This document shows, in pieces, positions 62,123 to 64,000 of a stretch of DNA of 64,000 nt (the stretch's first letter is position 1; each line of letters starts with the position of its first letter). The translations under genes and the position numbers were made by a program. This DNA comes from Terriglobia bacterium. Lineage in GTDB: Bacteria; Acidobacteriota; Terriglobia; Bryobacterales; UBA6623. The stretch lies in NCBI GenBank assembly GCA_009841225.1, contig VXMF01000013.1:1-64000 (forward strand). Reading direction: 5' to 3'. The notes under the pieces were generated by a model. That model had not been told where the DNA came from. It searched no databases and worked only from the letters and a program-made list of their open reading frames with translations.

Positions 62123-63280
62123 CTATCCGAACAAGAACGCGGCTGCCGCGGGCAATCCGTAGAACAGCACCAACAGGTACGCTATCGCGAGCAACTTCGA
62201 GCGCGTCGCCAGGTCCGCGAAGCCCGTGACGATGTTCAGGATGGATCCGCGCACTGGCGGCCACGGATAGATCAGCAGGGTGGCGGCGAGATTGAAGCCC
62301 AAGTGAGTCAGCGCGATCTCGATCCCGGCCTGCGCGTTCGGTCCCGACACTGCCAGCGATGCCATCAGCGCTGTCATCGTCGTACCCAGGTTCGCCCCGA
62401 TCGTGACCGGGAAGGCTTGACGCAGCGTGATCAGGCCCACGCCGGCCATCGGTACCAGCAGCGAAGTGGTGATGGAACTCGATTGCACCATGGCGGTGAC
62501 AACGCAGCCGATCAGGATCGCCACCACGCCCGAGCCCCCCAGCGCTACTTCGACCATGCGCTCGGCCTTCGACAGCAGCGTGGCGTGCAGCGTCCTCACG
62601 ATCAGCATCAGCGACGCGAAGATCAGCGCGCCGCTGCACGCGACCAGTAGAACGCCCTGCGCCTGCGGTGCTGCGAAAAGGGCTTCCGCCAGCGATTGCA
62701 GCGGGGCGACTGCGGCCTTGAGCATCAACGAGATCGGGCTGTCGAAGTCGCCCCCGCCCATGGACGGCAGCCCATCCGCCAGGGCGGCCGCAGACTTGGA
62801 GAGGAACCCGGTCACGATCTCCAGCGGCAGCAGTACCAGCACCGCCAAGAAGTTGAAGGCGTCGTGACACGTCGCGACCGCGAAGGCGCGCCGAAACTCG
62901 TCGGGACGCCCCATGTGCGCGATCGACACGATGGTGTTCGTGGCGGTCGTGCCGATGTTGGCGCCCATGATCATGGGCACGGCGTTGGCCAGCGGCAGCG
63001 GGTTTTCCGGAGCGGCGACCAGGCCCACCACCATAGAAGTCGTGACCGAAGAACTCTGCACGAGCGTCGTCGTCAGGATGCCGACCATCAACGCGATGAA
63101 CGGATTCGACGTTGCGCTGAAGAAGGCCTCCAACAGGTCGCCGCCGAGTAGCTTGAATCCGTCCCCCAAGCCGCGGATGCCGACCAGGAAGACGAATAGC
63201 AGCGCTACGACCGCAATCCCGGCGAGCGCGGCGGCACGGTTCGAATGGTTGTCGGCTGGAGTCGCCGGTCCGGTGCTCAT
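62123..63280 (-). CDS. Na/Pi cotransporter family protein
   Basis: A 385-residue inner-membrane protein with two homologous halves, each bearing the QSSS motif (TTLVQSSSVTTSM and TAMVQSSSITTSL) and a GANIGTT/GANLGTT turn, the signature of the Na+/phosphate cotransporter family (PF02690). Around nine hydrophobic segments. A regulatory PhoU-like domain, found in some members, is absent. Phosphate uptake is likely, though family members can have other substrates. ATG 63280. Two GCTAGAATCGC repeats lie just upstream. Confidence 0.9.
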   Translation of the reverse strand: MSTGPATPADNHSNRAAALAGIAVVALLFVFLVGIRGLGDGFKLLGGDLLEAFFSATSNPFIALMVGILTTTLVQSSSVTTSMVVGLVAAPENPLPLANAVPMIMGANIGTTATNTIVSIAHMGRPDEFRRAFAVATCHDAFNFLAVLVLLPLEIVTGFLSKSAAALADGLPSMGGGDFDSPISLMLKAAVAPLQSLAEALFAAPQAQGVLLVACSGALIFASLMLIVRTLHATLLSKAERMVEVALGGSGVVAILIGCVVTAMVQSSSITTSLLVPMAGVGLITLRQAFPVTIGANLGTTMTALMASLAVSGPNAQAGIEIALTHLGFNLAATLLIYPWPPVRGSILNIVTGFADLATRSKLLAIAYLLVLFYGLPAAAAFLFG

Positions 63281-63297
63281 TGCCTATCGATCACCAA

Positions 63298-63328
63298 GCT
63301 AGAATCGCTGAACTGAGGCTAGAATCGC
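63298..63328. repeat. Two 11-bp direct repeats upstream of the Na/Pi gene
   Basis: GCTAGAATCGC occurs at 63298-63308 and 63318-63328, 20 bases apart. The first lies 18 bases before the Na/Pi start codon on the reverse strand. Each holds TAGAAT on the forward strand. They may be operator half-sites or tandem -10 elements. Confidence 0.4.
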
Positions 63329-63387
63329 AGTCGTGCGAACCGGTTCCGCAATGGGCAGGTCGCTTGAACTCGGTTCTCTCTCAGCGC

Positions 63388-64000
63388 TCACCATGCGTAG
63401 TCCACGTCCTGGCACGAAGCAGAATCGATGGCTACAGCGGCGCGCGCGAGCTTCTCCGGCGAGAGCAACATTGTAGCGTCATTCTCTGGCTCGCTCGTTG
63501 TCGGCGGATCACCCAGGAAGCGCTTATCGAGAAGGCGCTCGGCGTCGATTCGCCCCATGGCGGCCAGCAGGTTTTCCAGCACGTGGGGATTGTCCTGGCG
63601 CAGGTCGGCCAGAAATCCTCGCAGCTTCTCGCGGACCGTGCCCGTCTTGTGAGAGCACACGCAAGGCGTGATAGGGATTCCAGATTCCTCGGCGTACGCC
63701 CGGGTGACGTCTTCGCTGACGTATACCAACGGCCGAATCAGGCGGAAGTCTCCCGAGCGCGAACTTGTCACAGGCGGCAAGGCGCTCAAGCGACCAGTGA
63801 ATAGCGCGTTGCGCAGCAGGGCCTCGCACAGGTCGTCTGCGGTGTGACCTAGCGCGACCACGTTGCAGTCGAGCTTGGACGCGACATCATAGACGGCCCG
63901 GCGCCGGAAGCGGCTGCACGTGTCACAGCCGTGTCCTGGCTGGTCTTCGAGCAGTTTCAAGGACGGTTCGTCAACGTAGTATGTCCACTCGACCCCGCGC
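63388..64000 (-). CDS. TtcA/TilS-like ATP pyrophosphatase, partial
   Basis: The last 204 residues of a gene that continues past the right edge of the window. Motifs seen are CDTCSRFRRR (CxxC cysteines near the ATP/Fe-S site), VALGHTADDLCEALLRNALF and LSALPPV, typical of the TtcA tRNA 2-thiocytidine family, with a further CVCSH motif. The N-terminal SGGKDS P-loop is expected beyond the window. Probable role: tRNA thiolation, or a related sulfur transfer. The C-terminal residues (SCQDVDYAW) are intact. Confidence 0.78.
   Translation of the reverse strand, partial: RGVEWTYYVDEPSLKLLEDQPGHGCDTCSRFRRRAVYDVASKLDCNVVALGHTADDLCEALLRNALFTGRLSALPPVTSSRSGDFRLIRPLVYVSEDVTRAYAEESGIPITPCVCSHKTGTVREKLRGFLADLRQDNPHVLENLLAAMGRIDAERLLDKRFLGDPPTTSEPENDATMLLSPEKLARAAVAIDSASCQDVDYAW

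Overview
The window is GC-rich, gene-dense chromosomal DNA from a heterotrophic bacterium, most likely an Acidobacteriota member of the Bryobacterales/Solibacter kind. This is inferred from content. A VWFA-related protein typical of Acidobacteria (30816-31976) lies among many Tat-exported Gfo/Idh/MocA oxidoreductases, enolase-superfamily dehydratases, DUF1549/DUF1553 cytochrome-like proteins, a DUF1501 protein and a sulfatase. Menaquinone synthesis uses the futalosine route (mqnD, 35058-35894). No 16S gene is present, so the phylum call rests on gene families alone.

Layout. 0.4-5.7 kb: three tandem enolase-superfamily sugar-acid dehydratases and a mannonate dehydratase, all with twin-arginine signals. 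5.9-7.8 kb: a secreted alpha/beta hydrolase, an esterase C-terminal fragment, a DUF983 protein and tRNA-Ala(CGC). 8-19 kb: an exported Gfo/Idh/MocA protein, a CNNM/CorC-type membrane protein, a DUF481 protein, a DUF1080 3-keto-glycoside hydrolase with a large DUF1549/DUF1553 cytochrome protein, an epimerase and two unknowns. 18.9-28.7 kb: an OPT transporter, a signal-peptide RraA-like aldolase, an IS481-type remnant against tRNA-His(GTG), an exported acetoacetate-decarboxylase-like protein, citrate synthase, a second Gfo/Idh/MocA protein, DUF3500 and TIGR04255 proteins. 29-38.3 kb: moeA-moaC, the VWFA protein, an alkylsulfatase-like metallo-hydrolase, a HEAT-repeat protein, mqnD, a receiver-like protein, glgC and a LolD-like ATPase. 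38.5-51.7 kb: an AddB/AddA-like nuclease-helicase pair, transketolase, metX, topA-tsaB and a signal-peptide methyltransferase. 52-64 kb: a DUF1549/DUF1553 plus DUF1501 pair, a polyprenyl synthase, a LarA homologue, a Tat-exported P1 peptidase, a third Gfo/Idh/MocA protein with a sulfatase, a Na/Pi cotransporter homologue and a TtcA-like gene cut by the right edge.

The main theme is that sugar-acid and sugar-oxidising enzymes usually found in the cytoplasm carry export signals here. Dehydratases, Gfo/Idh/MocA oxidoreductases, a 3-keto-glycoside hydrolase and c-type-cytochrome-like proteins could together form an extracytoplasmic carbohydrate oxidation and elimination system; this is inference, and each export signal can be tested. 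Other notable points are a tRNA-His without G-1 and with A73, cysteine quartets suggesting Fe-S clusters in both AddA- and AddB-like subunits, 11-bp PhoB/OmpR-like repeats at 28790-28822, and several genes whose -10 element lies only 6-9 bases before the start codon.
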